Part shown: in pieces, positions 34,942-48,607 of the stretch
Numbering within the stretch: the stretch's first letter is position 1
Layout: every line of letters starts with the position of its first letter
Assembly (NCBI GenBank): GCA_963669155.1
Contig: OZ022576.1
Location: forward strand, 23,395,756 to 23,459,755
Source of the DNA: Arbacia lixula
Lineage: Eukaryota > Echinodermata > Echinoidea > Arbacioida > Arbaciidae
Direction: 5' to 3'
DNA: 64,000 nt
Program-made: the position numbers and the translations under genes
Notes under the pieces: generated by a model
What the model saw: only the letters and a program-made list of their open reading frames with translations
What the model was told of the DNA's origin: nothing
The model's database searches: none

Positions 34942-35392
34942 GGGGTGTAGATAATGAGTAAGAGAGAGAGAGAGAAAAAAAGGGGGGGGGGTGTAGATAA
35001 TGAGTAAGAGAGAGAGAGCGGTAAATTTTCATGATGGTGGAAGTTTGGTAGTTTATTTTCAAAGACGGTGACTTCACTGCCAGCAGGGCAAGTTGGAATA
35101 TATCACACTTCGAAAAAACGATAATTGGGGGATACTTTTCTCGTTGTATGTTTATTTGTTGTCGTTTCCTTTACACTGTATCGCGGCTTGCATCAAGCCC
35201 AAAGATTCAGTCAAATTCATCGTATTCTCTGCCAAGTATTGCTTGATGGTAGCGAAAGGTACAATTTCTGCATCTCACTCTTGGTGACCTATAAGCGCAT
35301 ATCATGATAGGACGGAATGTAAACTGAACCCTTAAAGTGTCAGATTAACCGCGGCTATATGTACTTTTTTAGTGTATTATATTTGCAATAAA
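34728..35392 (+). other. Probable 3' UTR of the ZIP gene with two poly(A) signals
   Basis: After the TGA no frame stays open. AATAAA hexamers occur at 34897-34902 and 35387-35392. Between them are (GA)n tracts (34911-34940 and 34962-34976) and a G run near 34983-34992. Which signal is used cannot be decided from sequence. Confidence 0.45.
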
Positions 35393-37069
35393 AGCATCAG
35401 TTGCATCAGAGTGAACTCTCCGCGCCCACAGTTTGGGAGAGTGGAGCAAAGGTGATGCGAAGATGATTTTTTTTTCTTTTATTGAGGTCTGAGACCAATG
35501 TGAACAAATGGATGAATTCACTTCCTGAATTTATTCAGTGGGTGAAGGAAGGTTTGTTACCAGCGATGTGTATGAGTACTTCACCAAGTAAAGGAGGGCG
35601 TTAACTGGAACCTTGTCCCATATTGCCGATGTTTTCCTTAATACATTGAACCATAATACAAGTATTAATACACATTTTCTACATTTGTTTACTGAGAAAA
35701 ATGAATTAAAAAAAATTAGCATTGGGAGAGTCTGATGATATAATTAATCACATCATAACCCTTGGTTATCATTTTTCTTTCAGAAGTAGACAGATATTCG
35801 AGACCGAAAAGGCAATCAGCCGAATTGAAAAATTATATAAATTTCAATCAAATAATTATGTTGCACAACGAATGACGAAATCGATTTAGAATAGTTACGT
35901 GAGTTTTTTTTCTTATCTCTACTTGTTTGAGATACATATTACCTTAATCAACTTCATTTATAAACATCGAGCGGATGTATGAATTCAATCAGAAACGCAC
36001 GTGGCAAGAAAATTATTTCACCTAGGACTCCCCTAATCCAGTAATCCCTATCCAGATTTGGCAGAGTCTTCTGGGATAAGTCGTCATAATTCGCGATCAA
36101 CCGAGGAAGAGGTTGCGATATGACAGACAATAATGAGGGATTCTCCCCTATCCTGGCAGTCCTGGGATTCAAGGGTAGTGTCATCAGCAAGGATAGGGCG
36201 ACACTCATGTCAACACATTTTTGATTAATACTTTGTTCTTTCAATCAGTACATTCACCTTGTTACTCCCGTCAATATTTCGCCTTTTCTTCAGTCCAATA
36301 GTTTACTTCTTCAATTGATACAGTGCCATTTAAACAATACTGCCTTTACCACTTAATGCTAGTGGTTTCAGAGAGACCGTGAGTAGCAGACAACCTCTCA
36401 TTCTATGCGCTAGGTCATTAAATCATATTCGTATTTAATCGTCAAAATTCATTGTTTGATTGTTTTAACGCTGCAGAAATTGCGCATAGTTTACAGGACA
36501 GCAAAAATGCCTTGTGAACTTTGCTGAACAGCGAGTGAGCGGGTGGTTTGATTCGCTCGCTTCGCACATGACCAGTACACTAGTTCCCAAGATGGACGCA
36601 CTGGCAGGTGTTCCCATCTTCAAATCGAGAACCGTAAACTTGGCCAATCCTATTGTTTTCAAGAGAAACCTTACATCTTGTAGACATAAGAACCACCTAG
36701 GTCACACAATTCATATTCTGCAGTCATCACAAGGCTGTTGGTAGTCCTGTATGTGCCACACGACACGTGTATTTATTCACAAAGTATGCACACAAATCCC
36801 ATAGAGCCCAATTTGTCTGGTATACAAAGGCTTAATAATACTCCGTACTTTAACGTCCAGGGTGTTTGGTTACATATTTACATATTTGTTATCAATTGTT
36901 CATATAAGTCCTCGGTATGTGCAGGAAGAAGAAGCACATTCATTGCGATCATCAATCAATCAATATGGCTTTTGTGTTCATCCAGTGAAACTACCGTTGT
37001 AACTTGATGCATTTAAATGCTATTAACATTCATTGCACCACAAGTGTCAATTTGCTTAGAAAAACGCAA

Positions 37070-37070
<1 letters not shown>
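35393..37070. other. Stretch downstream of the ZIP gene, no gene recognised
   Basis: Mostly AT-rich. A segment at about 36480-36700 is open on both strands over some 65-75 codons and is richer in CG than its flanks, but matches no family I know and lacks splice context. Confidence 0.5.

Positions 37071-37071
<1 letters not shown>

Positions 37072-37131
<60 letters not shown>
37072..37131. repeat. (AT)n microsatellite
   Basis: About 60 bases of pure AT/TA dinucleotides, followed by AAATGTAACAAATTATACATATATATAT, the A/T-rich tail side of the adjoining SINE-like element. Confidence 0.97.
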
Positions 37132-37134
<3 letters not shown>

Positions 37135-37164
37135 GTAACAAATTATACATATATATATATATAT

Positions 37165-37356
37165 ATAAATGTAAGAAATTATACATATACAACAGCTTAG
37201 GCAACTCTTTTATTTAAATATTTTGTGAAAGAAATGGATGAAGAGAACAATGGTAGGCGTAGCTTAAATAAAGATTCCCCAGAGCTATCTACCCTTTGAA
37301 AAAATTGGCGATGCCGAACCCGGGCCCCCAGCTTTGAACGCCGGTGCCTTAACCAT
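37165..37356 (-). mobile_element. tRNA-headed SINE-like element with AT-rich tail
   Basis: On the minus strand the head (37356 to about 37300) reads GGTTAAGGCACCGGCG, then GGGCCCGGGTTCGGCATC. This resembles a tRNA D-arm (A box) and T-arm (B box, GGTTCGxxxC). A body of about 120 bp follows and ends in ATATAT repeats. The body recurs at 58313-58431, showing it is a dispersed repeat. No other copy carries the head in this window. Confidence 0.6.
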
Positions 37357-38810
37357 ATATATATATGTAACATAACATAAATGTATGCATTGAATATACA
37401 ACGAATATTTTGTTACCTTTTGTCAGAGCTTCATACCAGTTTCATGATACGTTATTTTTCCTGCTAAGTGTTTAGTGTAAGAACCTTATTAGCATGTTTA
37501 AAATTGCTCCAAATGTGATCACAAATACCACGACGCAGTACAAAATAAATTTCGTCCATGTTTGGGGAGACATGTGAGTGCTAATTCATAATAACAGTAT
37601 CGTGATGTATTCAACTACGAAGTGAGTAGTCGTCAAATTTTTAGATTTCTCAGTCATACAGTGTTGGTCGTCAGTATTGGGGCAACAATTCCACTCCTAT
37701 GCATGCACTAATCGAGTCAATATTTCTGTGATGGTATTTCCTAATATGCGTATTCGTTATGAAGAATGTTTGAGGATAAAACTGATATGTATATGCAATT
37801 GCTGTGTCCATATGTGGATAATGATTGTAAATAAACTATGAAGCATGATGTACAAGTTTTTTGTGAAATATATATACTCTTTCTTTCAAAACCGAATAGT
37901 AAGCTTCCCGAGTTGTTCTTTGTTGTGATGAGATATGATTTTCATAATACTGCCGATTCATACTCCCTTCAGTCTCCACCGGACCCTGTGTTACTTGTTT
38001 AATATGTTACAGGGGTGGTTGACCTACCCCACCCCACTGCTTACCCCCTACCTCTCCAAATACACTTTTCATCATTCATAACACATAACACGTCTATCAT
38101 ACACTCTGACCTTTTTGTGCCGGCGGTACTAGTATCATGTTATCACAGATTGAGATAAACTTTTCAACTCCACCCACCACAATATTAAGCATGTAAAAGA
38201 AAATTTCAAAAAATGTTCAACTATCTCCTACAATCCTTTTTGCTATCCTTTAATGCATATAAAAGATTATTATCCTAAAAACTAAAAAAAAAACATCTAA
38301 ACCCATCTCCCTTGCTTATGTCATGTTACATACATATTGCATCAACGCCCTGCAATCTACGTTCAAATTGCAAATTATTTCTTTTCTGAGGTAAAATAAA
38401 GGGGATGGGTTTCTTGCCACGTACCTTTCTGATTGACCCAATTCATCCCGTTAATGTTTATAAATGAAGATTATATTGATTCGAATAAATGAAATAAATT
38501 CTGGGTTGAGATAAATTTGTAAGCCACGGTGCGACGTATTTTTTAAATTGAAATTTACATAATACCACGGTTAATTCCCCTCCCTAGCATCAAATTAGGT
38601 ATAAAGGTGAATAAAAAACGACTCATTTCTTCTTAAAAAAAATCTAGACATTTTTTTTTACCTAAGGTTGTACGAAACACCGGCTATTTAATTCAATTAT
38701 GCGTGAGAGAAAACGCTTGAAGATACGCATGATTCAATCCTTCCTACATCCCTATGTGACCAGTAACCCCCCCCCCCCCCCCCACCCCATTTATTGGATT
38801 TATATGGATG

Positions 38811-38841
<31 letters not shown>

Positions 38842-40497
38842 GGTGTGTGGGTGTTTGTGTGTGTGGTTGATTGTGTGTGCCTATGATATACATTTATCAT
38901 GGGTTAAGGTGTTGGCACATTTCCCTTGGCCGCCCCCCCCCCCCCCCTTACAAAGGGAAAAGCTAGCTACGCCTATGGCAAGGGATGTATCGTTGATTGT
39001 CTTCCCGCCGTCATCACTTATTTCGAAAGGCCCAGTGGTATCCATAGGTATTAATGCTCCGTTTTCAAATCAGCGCGGCTTCTTTCTAGGCTATCAATTC
39101 TCTCTGAAAAGACATTTTAAAAAGTGAAGTGAGATTTTAAAAGCATTGTGTGAAGCTGAGGAGGAAGGTGATGAAATATTCGTACACAACAGACATGCAC
39201 ATCGAGAACATGAAAAATACATCTATGGAAAATTTACCTAAGCAAGGACAGGGTTTTGGAGAGGACGTTTGTGGCAGAGAAAGTGTCACACACACAAGAT
39301 GAATTTTTATACGAAATGAGACAGAAACAGATAGACGGTCTGACAGACGGATTGAGAGATAGTATGTGTATGTATGTGTGTATGTGTGTGTGTGTGCGCG
39401 TGTGTTCTTTGCACTTGGGTTTGGGTAGTTTTAGTTAGTTGCACGGAGTAGGGAGTGATATTTTTGATAAACTTGTTTCATTCTTCTTTTTTTACTTTGG
39501 CACAATTTGGATATCATCGAGCATTTAATTTTTGTATACTTGAGGTGAAGTGTATACTTTATTTAATAATTTAATACAAATAAAAAATACTGGAAACAAA
39601 TATGTGTGTGTGTATGTGTGTGTGTGGGTGTGTCTGTGTGTCTGTGTGTATGCCTGTGTGTGTATGTGTGCGTATATGTGATCGCTTTAGCTATTCATAA
39701 AAAGAAATTTCATTTGGGGTATATGTCTGGACCCAGTATCACAATGAATTGCAACTTTCTATATGTCACCTACCATTAATAAGCTTTGCAAGTCTCAGTT
39801 GATACTAGTCTTTTCGACATAATATTATTTAGGCATATGTATAAATTTACATCCGTGCACCTACGATAGATATCCCTCGCCATTTATTTATCATTCGCGA
39901 GATCATTGAAATACGGCTATACGATAAATAATTATATCGGACGTACAAGAAATGCGCAGTGCGGAGCTTTGCTTTGCTATACTCGTATATGATAATATAT
40001 CTTGGAATTCGAATTGGATTTCATCATAGCAGAAACATAAAAGCAACACATATGTGAAGGTTTGATGCCAATCCTTTAAAGTGCTAAGAAAGTTATGAAT
40101 TTTACATTATTGCTTGGCGAATATTTATTAAACCTTTCTTTGATGTTTCAATTTTTTTTTTATCAAAAAGAATTTAACTTCAAGATGGATTTCCCTTTAA
40201 ATGAGGCAAGTGGGTGGTGAAATAACAGGCCAACGGCACGTAATGCATCAAATACATGCATAGTTTCGAAGAATATGAGATACGATTGATGTGGGCTAAA
40301 ATGAGAAAATGTTTTGATTACGAAGCATGAGGAAGGGAAACCATATATGAGAGAAAAAGAAGGTGAAGAGAAAAATGTATAGATTGTATCGAGAGGGGAG
40401 AGGAGTAGTTGCTAAGGTGATATGATGAAAGATAAAAAACACACGAAATGTCAAAATTGTGCACACAAACACAAGACACTCATTTACACACAAATAA

Positions 40498-40551
<54 letters not shown>

Positions 40552-42250
40552 CTGTATACACATAGCTAGTAGTTCACATTGTAATGTGTAACAGGAAGTA
40601 GTCCTTCAATCGTCCATGTGCCACTGAGTTATCCTTGCACAAGTAAGTGTGCCAGGCACATAAAGGCTTAAAGTACAATAAAAGTAGACTTTCTATTAAT
40701 TGTCCGTATCTCATTCTAACATCATTTACATCTAATTCTAACATCTAACATCGTTTCATTTGTACATATGAATATTATATTAATCAATATATGTTCTTTA
40801 AAAATCAACGGGTACATATACATATTTTCTAGTGGTAGGCTAACGCGCTATTCCAATAAGTAATAATCATTAAGGGAGAACTCCGATCCAACAATACGTC
40901 GCAGGAAAATCTGTGAAACAGAGCATACACGTGTAAGCAGCATCAGGCAACTGATAAGAAACTTATGAATGCTTTAATGATTCCATTTGATAATGATTCA
41001 AAGCTATTATGATATTGGATGGGTGAGAGGGAAATCATTCTACTCTGAGCAGATATCTAGTGAACAATGGCGCCGCGACCCGATGAAACGACGTCACGTG
41101 ACCCGACACGCTGGATATGCTTGTGTTACAGTCATTTAACACTGCCGGTACTTGATAATGAACGTGTCCAGAGATAAAAGAAAAAGTCATTCAACTTGCC
41201 TTCAGTATACATGGTATACGTAGGTACTTTAAAAGCATTTCCCAATTATGTATTTGATGCCCTCGCTTTGGTCCATATAGCGTATGTCTCCTCCAAAGCA
41301 TTATTTATGAGCTCTTTAATACTACTCTATTATGCTCACATCTAATAGGCTATTAATGTGCTATATGAATCGTATGTCATTCACTTGCAGTCCTCAAGGT
41401 TTTCATGTATAATGATGAGTGTCACTCAGAGATACAATCCAATTCTAATCAGGCAATTCTACTTCCTGATCAAATTCTTAATTTTAATGGAATATATATA
41501 TAAATGTATATAAGCGCACAGAAGCTAAAATGCAATTCGTGTGCAGGAAAGGACATGATCAAATACAAATAATTGAAAATTCTCTCAAAGGGTAAATTTG
41601 AAAGAATGTAAACTCAACTAAAAGAGTAACCCTCCTTCCATTTCTCCAAATATTTCACAAAAACTCTTCAACTAATAGACCAGTTCGTAATTACATCATG
41701 GTTGGACAGTCCACTGAATAAATACTACTAGACTGCTGACTCAGATTTTTCATGAAGCTGTGCAGGATGATGGATGTAAATACATGTAACAATGTAACAA
41801 TAGAACAACAATAGAAGGAGATGCACATGGTGGAATATTCTTTCACTACCTTCTCAGAGGTGAATAGCTGTTGCCATATTTGCATAATGATGAATTGAAA
41901 CGTGGTCGACTATCTAATGAATTTCCATTTTACTCTCTGAATAGTGAAATTGACCTAAGATAATTTTCTACCAGCAATAATCTGCTAATGCTTTATTGTG
42001 ATAATTCAAACGATTTTTTTTAAAGCAACAAATGGATTGTGTGTGTGTTGATTTGAATATGTCATGAAATACATGAGAATAAAAATATGTCGAAACATGC
42101 TAGGGGTGGAAATACCCATTGCTAAGCATATTCCATATTTCGATTGATTTGTACTTTCTTTATTGCATTTTGAGTAATATGAGGCGAGAGACATGCCATT
42201 TGGAAGGAATACAGAAAAGAGAGACGCATAGAGAAATAGAGTTTCTTAAT
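37357..42250. other. Repeat-rich non-coding stretch
   Basis: C runs at 38767-38783 and 38933-38947; (TG)n at 38824-38842, 39362-39400 and 39603-39670; (CA)n at 40497-40541. GTCACGTGAC occurs at 41093-41102 next to a TGACGT-like site. No gene recognised. Confidence 0.55.
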
Positions 42251-42404
42251 GTTTGTGTGTATGTTTGCGTGTATATATGTGTGTGTCTGTGCGTGTGAAA
42301 GAGTGATAGAGAACGAGAGAGAGTTAGAGAGAGGGGGGGGGGAGGGGAGGGGTAGAAAGAGGGACGGCGATGGGAGAGATAAAAAGAGTACGTAAACATC
42401 TGTG

Positions 42405-42443
<39 letters not shown>

Positions 42444-42686
42444 ATATAAACATATACGTGTGAGAGAGAGAGGTGCCGTAGGTGTGTGTGTGTGTGTGTA
42501 TGTGTGTGACTGAGAAAGATCAAGTGCTTTTGGCATATATTGATAGTATGTGCGTGAATGTGTATGCATTTTAAGAGTGAGTTCGTATGTGTGTGTGTTT
42601 GAAGTGAATGTGAAAGTAATTGTGAATAATGTGTATGTTTGAAAGAGAGAGAAAGAGCTAGAGAATGAGCGAGAGAGAAAGAAAGT

Positions 42687-42719
<33 letters not shown>

Positions 42720-42800
42720 GGAGGGAGAGAGAGTGTGTAAGAGATAGAGAGAGGGGAGAGGGGGGGGGGAGAAAGAGAAAGAAAAACAAGAAAAGAACGA
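42250..42800. repeat. Mixed (TG)n, (AT)n and (GA)n simple repeats with G runs
   Basis: (GT)n at about 42421-42446 and 42482-42500, AT at 42405-42422, (GA)n at about 42655-42735, G runs near 42334 and 42763. The longest open frame in the window (268 codons on the minus strand, 42122-42928) is a translation of these repeats. Confidence 0.93.
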
Positions 42801-45800
42801 GAGAAAAGAGAAGGGTGGGGAAACAAAGGGTTCGTAGGTACTTCTGTGAATTCTAGATTGCTACTATTGTGACGTGCTTTTGGGTCATCCAGGTTGGACG
42901 AAACGCATTCGCCTATGCCTCGAATCATTAAGCAGTGGCAATCTAAAAGTGTAAGGTGGTCATATCAGTCCCTTCACTTTCCAATTGATTATGCTCTTTC
43001 ATTCTTGATATCCAGAGTCAGAAAAAGTCAGGATGCCCGTGTCATGTCTTTTATACAAGAAAGAACAAAAGAAAAGGCGGAAGCCGTAGTTTGTTTTTCT
43101 CCATGTCAACATGATCATGACTCAAGACGCCATGGCGTTCGCCCCCAGCTAGCCTAGGATGACATATCTAGAATAGCAAGAATGTGAAGAGAAATGCAAT
43201 GTGTTTAATTGGTCTGGCTTTTTTGACATACATTCTCTATTCTGACTCAGCTAGATAACATTGAAACTCATGCCGAGTACTCGTAAACAATTGCGCTGTA
43301 TTTTTAGCGTCTCCACCTTAAGACGTTTAACCCCATTCGTGTCTATGTAGATCATATCTATCATTACTCGAGGTCCGTGAGCTTTTATATCACGGTAGAT
43401 CCCATTTCACTTTCTATCAAGGCTTCGATCAATATAAATGACGATTCGCATCTACCAGCAAATTGCGGAGAGTAAATATCATTCATACGCCGCAATCATT
43501 GATATATATGGCTGTAATCAATTGCAATTTCCCATCTGTCGTAAGCGAAATCCGGAGTCAATATCGAAAACAATTACTGAAATATGACCCCCAAGGAAAA
43601 CAGTTACGGTAGGAATCTACCCTATTCATCGCACAACGTGGATTGATTGCCCACCAGAACATACATACATCAAGTGCACATAATACACACAACCGCAACG
43701 CAGTTACGAACAATAAAACACACGGATGATAGCAGTAGAATTTTAGAAATATTCAGTTTTACATGTCTTTAATGTTTAAATGTCTTTCTTTGTTTTACAC
43801 AACAGTTTTCAAATTTAAGAAATCAGGAAACGAAAGATGTGGTAAGATCATTGTGGAAAGTTCTTCTCGTTGTGCACAATTAAAAGAAGACTGCAACATG
43901 TGGTTCTTTTCTTTTAAAAGTCTTTTCGCTATGAACTGAGAAACGTTACGACAAATTACACGGCACCCATTCATCAGGAATTAATCATTTAGCGATAGTA
44001 TTTGCCTCAAACTAATTAACAAGACGCTGTGCGGCAACAGGAAAATAGGCCAAAAACATCATTCTAACGAGAACCACAATTTAACCTCCACTCATCTTAC
44101 TGTTTAATATGCGGCAAATTGTATTTCTCCTTGTGCAATCTCACATTCCCAATGGCACAAAAGATCATGCCAAAAGTGACTTTCTAAACCAATTATTTCA
44201 GAATGATTAATCCTGTGAGGACGTGCCGTTGAATGGAAAACTAATTTTGAAACTCATTTAAAACAGGATGACACGAAGTGATTACGAAGGAGGGCAGGAA
44301 GAACCCCCCAGAGAATTCCAAGACGTGGTGGGAGTGAGAGGTGGGATCATCACATACACGTTACATGTAAGGTCGGTCGGCCTTGCGAGGTCAGGTAATG
44401 ACGGCGCGATTGTGAGAGGGTTACAAGAGGGTTGATTTGGAGGGGAAATTCGCGGGAGATTGGGCGGGCTCCTCTCGGTGTCACGTACTGCAGGGGGTAG
44501 GCAGACATGATAGGGTCGGATGGGGCATCCTTGCGAAGGAGGTGGGGGAGGGGGTGGAGCCGGGTTCGGGGCTGTCACATCAGAAAGACTTATGAGCAGA
44601 TGGGAGGCAGTGATGGATCGGGACCATTAATCGAACGAAATGATCCGCCCTCTAAAATTAGGCCGATTTATATGGGTTTTTGTGACGCGATGGACATAAG
44701 TGGAGGCAAAATAAGGGACGAGAGGGAGCAGAATAAAAACCACATAAAATGGAATATATTGTAATTGTGAACGTGTATCTGTGTGTATGCATGTGTGTGG
44801 GGGTTATTTTTCGCTCTGCTTGGGCAATGTTGGATGCGCACTTCGACATTGGTCGAGTTCAGAGAATGGAATTAATTACAAATCGATCACGACAACACGA
44901 TTTCCGCCATTACGTCGGCTATTAAGCAATAATAAAGGCTGGTATGTTGCATGAGGGAACGGGAACACACGTCGACCAAGGTAAGAATTCGAATCATATT
45001 AGGAGGGAAGTTCAATTTAATCTAGCTCTGCGAGAAGTTCACGTTCCATCTTAGTTAGATTTATGAGCGGCCATGAGACGAGTTCATTCAACCAGAACCC
45101 ACTATACTCTAATTAAGGTGGGGAATTTGCCACATGGCACGGAGACGATCTAGGCTAATTAACAAAAGTACGAGAAAAATCAAGCGAAAACACACATCTA
45201 TAATTGAAGTAATCATTCAAATACATAGCACTCCCACGCTTATATTACACGCCAGCGGCCTGGAAGTTTATAATCTATGTAATTACACTTGTCATCTTCA
45301 GCATGTTCAGGACACCGTTAACAGTGCCCCATTTTGAAGTGACTGACCAATCAGACCTGGTATTGAAATTCCATATCAAAATCAACTTGTCCTCTTTTTT
45401 TTCCTAATCAAAATTATCTTTCATTTCCATAATTGTGTTATGATCAGTAAATTAAGTAATCGTATAATGAAAATAAGAATAACAATTTTCTCGAAAATAT
45501 ATTCTGCTTCCATACGTACTATTACCAATGACAAATGTCAAATGAATAAACTGCTCAATAAACATACGGGGACATGATATCAGTCACTCTTATGATTCGT
45601 ACTCTCAATCAACACACTTTTAATCTTCATGTCACCTTGCTGGAAATGTTAAAGAGCGCGATACATGTTTTTTTAATTTACGTGTATGGACAGGAGAAGT
45701 ATTATTGTGTGACATCATTGTGCACTCCCATCACTATAAAACGCTAATGTAGATACTTCTTTTTGGAATGAATAGAATGTTAATGGAGGGATATCGTTTC

Positions 45801-47800
45801 TTTTTTATAGCAATGTAATGGCTTCATGATGTTCAATAGACCGGATGAACTGATAAAACACACCATTACCATAAAGCAATATGGAGTTTGGCAGATGAGT
45901 TACTGTCCGTTAGTAAAAGTGTGGTTAATAATTCATGATGATGATGATGAAGAAACATTCGTAGTAGTTGAATTCTAAATGTCTTGACACAACTAGTATT
46001 ATGTTAAGTTATATTACAGTATGCACATTTTCTGAAAGACTTTTTTCAACTTCCTGTTGTTTGCCAGGTCACATTTCCCTCAAAGTCGGTTTCAAATTCA
46101 CATATTGATTAACGATCAGTCAAGTTTTCGAAACACATATGTGATAAGAAGATTACGGGGCTTAAACAGCGAAAGATGACAAACATTTATCAGCCTGTAG
46201 ACTGTATGTGTTTGTACATGATTACATCCTGGATCGGAGGCTTGGGGCACCGTGAACAACATAAGACGATCGAAGAGGTCTGTTAAACACATATGACCCA
46301 GTTACATTGATATTAAGGACATTAACCCTTTGACCATGATCTGCATGGCTCTAAACATCCTTGAAAGTGATAAATGGGGCCATTTAACAGTTTACATGTT
46401 CATAGTTTTACAGAAACTTTCTGGAAAAGATATACTAGCACATTTGGAAGGTGTGGTATCGTGTTGAGATGGAGTACTTCAAATTTCGAGACCAAGACTG
46501 CTAATGCTATGTTTCCGGACGCGACTTCATCATTGGTTTCACAGCGAATTAGTTGAACCCAAAATAGCGTAGCACACCAATATTTCATTGGCGTTGGTGA
46601 AATATTGTTAGGAAAAACAAAAGAAGAAAAAAACTGTATTTGGGAAATATCACACATTCAAAATAATTACAAATTTAACATTTTTAAAGATTTCGTATTT
46701 GCAGTTAGAATTAAGGTGATCATAATAGCTGTGACATCATTGTTTAAAATATCAATCTGATTACACATCATACTTCGTAGAAGCATTCAAAAGTTCAAAC
46801 AAATCGTGTACAATATGAATTGCTATGGTGACAGTGCACATCGTATACATTGAGGAAGATATGCAAATGACAAACGTTACGCAGAACAATAATCATCCGC
46901 CCCGTTTACTTCTGAGTAAGAAGGGAAGGAAAGGTAATGAGGTACAGAGGAGAGGAAAGGGTGTATGATGTATTAGAAAAAGACAGAGATAGTGAAAGTT
47001 CACAAGAAAAACATATAAAGTTAAAGAGAAAGAGGAAAAGAGAGAGAGAGCGAGAGAGAGAGAGAAGGTGATAGCAATTGATAAACGGGCACGCAATAAA
47101 GTTGAGCACGTATATCATAACTTATATTTTGTTCCAACTAATAAGACAAATGGACAAACAAATCATAATTCAAAACATTTCCATGATTGTGTATGTTTCC
47201 TTTGAAAAAAGCGCTAAAGTGATGTAATCAACCGAAAAAGCTATGAACAAACTAAAAAGTATTAGTGAGTTTGGGAAGAATATCACAAATATATGAATTA
47301 AAATAATTTAACGGTTTAAGACCGGTTACATTTTTTTTTATTTCAGTGCTTTATAAGAAAGGTCAAAGTAGTCACAATCCAAGACTATTGATACGTAAAG
47401 ATGAATGGCCTTATCATCTGATGTGATGCGCTATCATTTTCAATTTTGGGAAATTAAGACTGATAGCATTTCCCCCAAAATAAGATGTCAAGGTCAACTG
47501 CTAACAAAATTTGCCCATGAGAGAGAACAAAAATATTGTGGGCAATGCATTCAAACGCAAAGTGTTTATCAGATGAAGTAAATTATCAGACTGAAAGAAA
47601 TCAGTTGTTTTGGGTTGACAAGTAGCTGCAGCCTAGGACTGCTTTCCAAGACTCGGAGGCACGCTAGAGTGTTGCCAGGCAACATCTTTGTCAGTTTCCT
47701 GGTGCTTCCCCCCTCTTTTTTCTTTGATTTCCCCTGGATTCTGTGATGATAACCTGGCAAACTCTACATTCTGTGATTTCTTGTCATGTCTTTCTGGCTC
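42801..47800. other. Non-coding stretch, no gene recognised
   Basis: AT-rich with a GC-richer patch at about 44290-44640 whose open frames are Pro/Ser- or Gly/Arg-rich and not recognised, and purine repeats near 46920-47075. Confidence 0.5.
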
Positions 47801-47831
47801 CTTCACAGATGCGTTGTGCTCGATGAAGGCG

Positions 47832-47870
47832 TTACCACGTGTCTTCGCTTTGAAGTGCCCTCCGAACAAC
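47832..47870 (-). CDS. Candidate terminal exon of an unidentified minus-strand gene
   Basis: On the minus strand a strong acceptor (ttctgtttcatttcag|GTT) opens 12 codons, VVRRALQSEDTW, then TAA, when entered in phase 0. The exon at 48503-48607 leaves in phase 0. Another frame stays open longer (GHFKAKTRGNAFIEHN onward) but would need a 2-nt carry-over. Plus-strand TTTATT near 47337 could be the minus-strand AATAAA. Function unknown. Confidence 0.35.
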   Translation of the reverse strand, partial: VVRRALQSEDTW

Positions 47871-48502
47871 CTGAAATGAAACAGAAATACAACAAAATGG
47901 TTCAAATTGTACATTAAGTTCCGTTACTTTGTATATTAGTAACGTTTTTAATGATGAATCCATATAAGAAGGAAGAGGAAACGATCAGCAAACATTTTAT
48001 TTCTGTTTACACTAATACAATTTTGTATCAATAGCTTATAAGTTTATCCTTTTCATATCATGTTTTCACTTTAACACTGGTAACAAACGCCAAATTAATG
48101 GGCTGGCGTAGTGTATAAGTGGAAGAAAGCTTTCATTCATATATTCATTCCATTCGTGTTCATGTTCATTAAATTGAGCTCCCACACGATCGACCATGAA
48201 CACCCACATATAATTCATCGTGTAAACCCTTACCACCTTCCGAATAGTGATTTTCCCACAATTTGCACACACGAGTAAATGGTGTATAAGTGTTGCCGGT
48301 TTTTTTGGACTACCTACGTAGGCAAATATAAATAATACGTTTTTGTTTATATTTCCCACTCTTATTTGGAAAAGAGTGTGTTTGGGGACTAGGAAGAGTG
48401 TTTATGATGTATGCCTGTGTGCGCATTTGGTTGTGTGGTTGTGTATGTGTGTATATGTATATGCACGTGCATTATCTTAAAACTAAAACAAATAATACTT
48501 AC

Positions 48503-48607
48503 ATCTGTTATTCTTTCTTGCCAAACTAACGGTAACTCGCCCACGATAGAATCCAAAACACAGACAGACTTGCCGAACGCCGTTTCAAAATCTACATTGC
48601 TTTCTCT
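48503..48607 (-). CDS. Candidate internal exon of an unidentified minus-strand gene
   Basis: Minus strand: acceptor ctttatacctacag|AG and a consensus donor GAT|GTAAGT. Only one of three frames is open, with 35 codons reading RESNVDFETAFGKSVCVLD and ending PLVWQERITD. Composition looks like a real globular or helical protein. Three AGs in a row at the acceptor allow a 105-, 103- or 101-nt exon; the 103-nt form matches the phase of the exon at 50111-50172. No family recognised. Confidence 0.5.

Noticed and set aside
37300-37356. Possible functional tRNA gene
   Set aside because: Only A- and B-box-like parts are present and no proper acceptor stem can be drawn. A SINE head explains it better.
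42122-42928. 268-codon open frame on the minus strand, the longest in the window
   Set aside because: It is a translation of (CA)n, (TA)n and (CT)n simple repeats (Ser/Leu/His/Thr strings) with no domain-like sequence.
47640-47870. Longer minus-strand frame (LFGGHFKAKTRG onward) as the terminal exon
   Set aside because: It needs a 2-nt carry-over that the upstream candidate exon (leaving in phase 0) does not supply. Kept only as an alternative frame.
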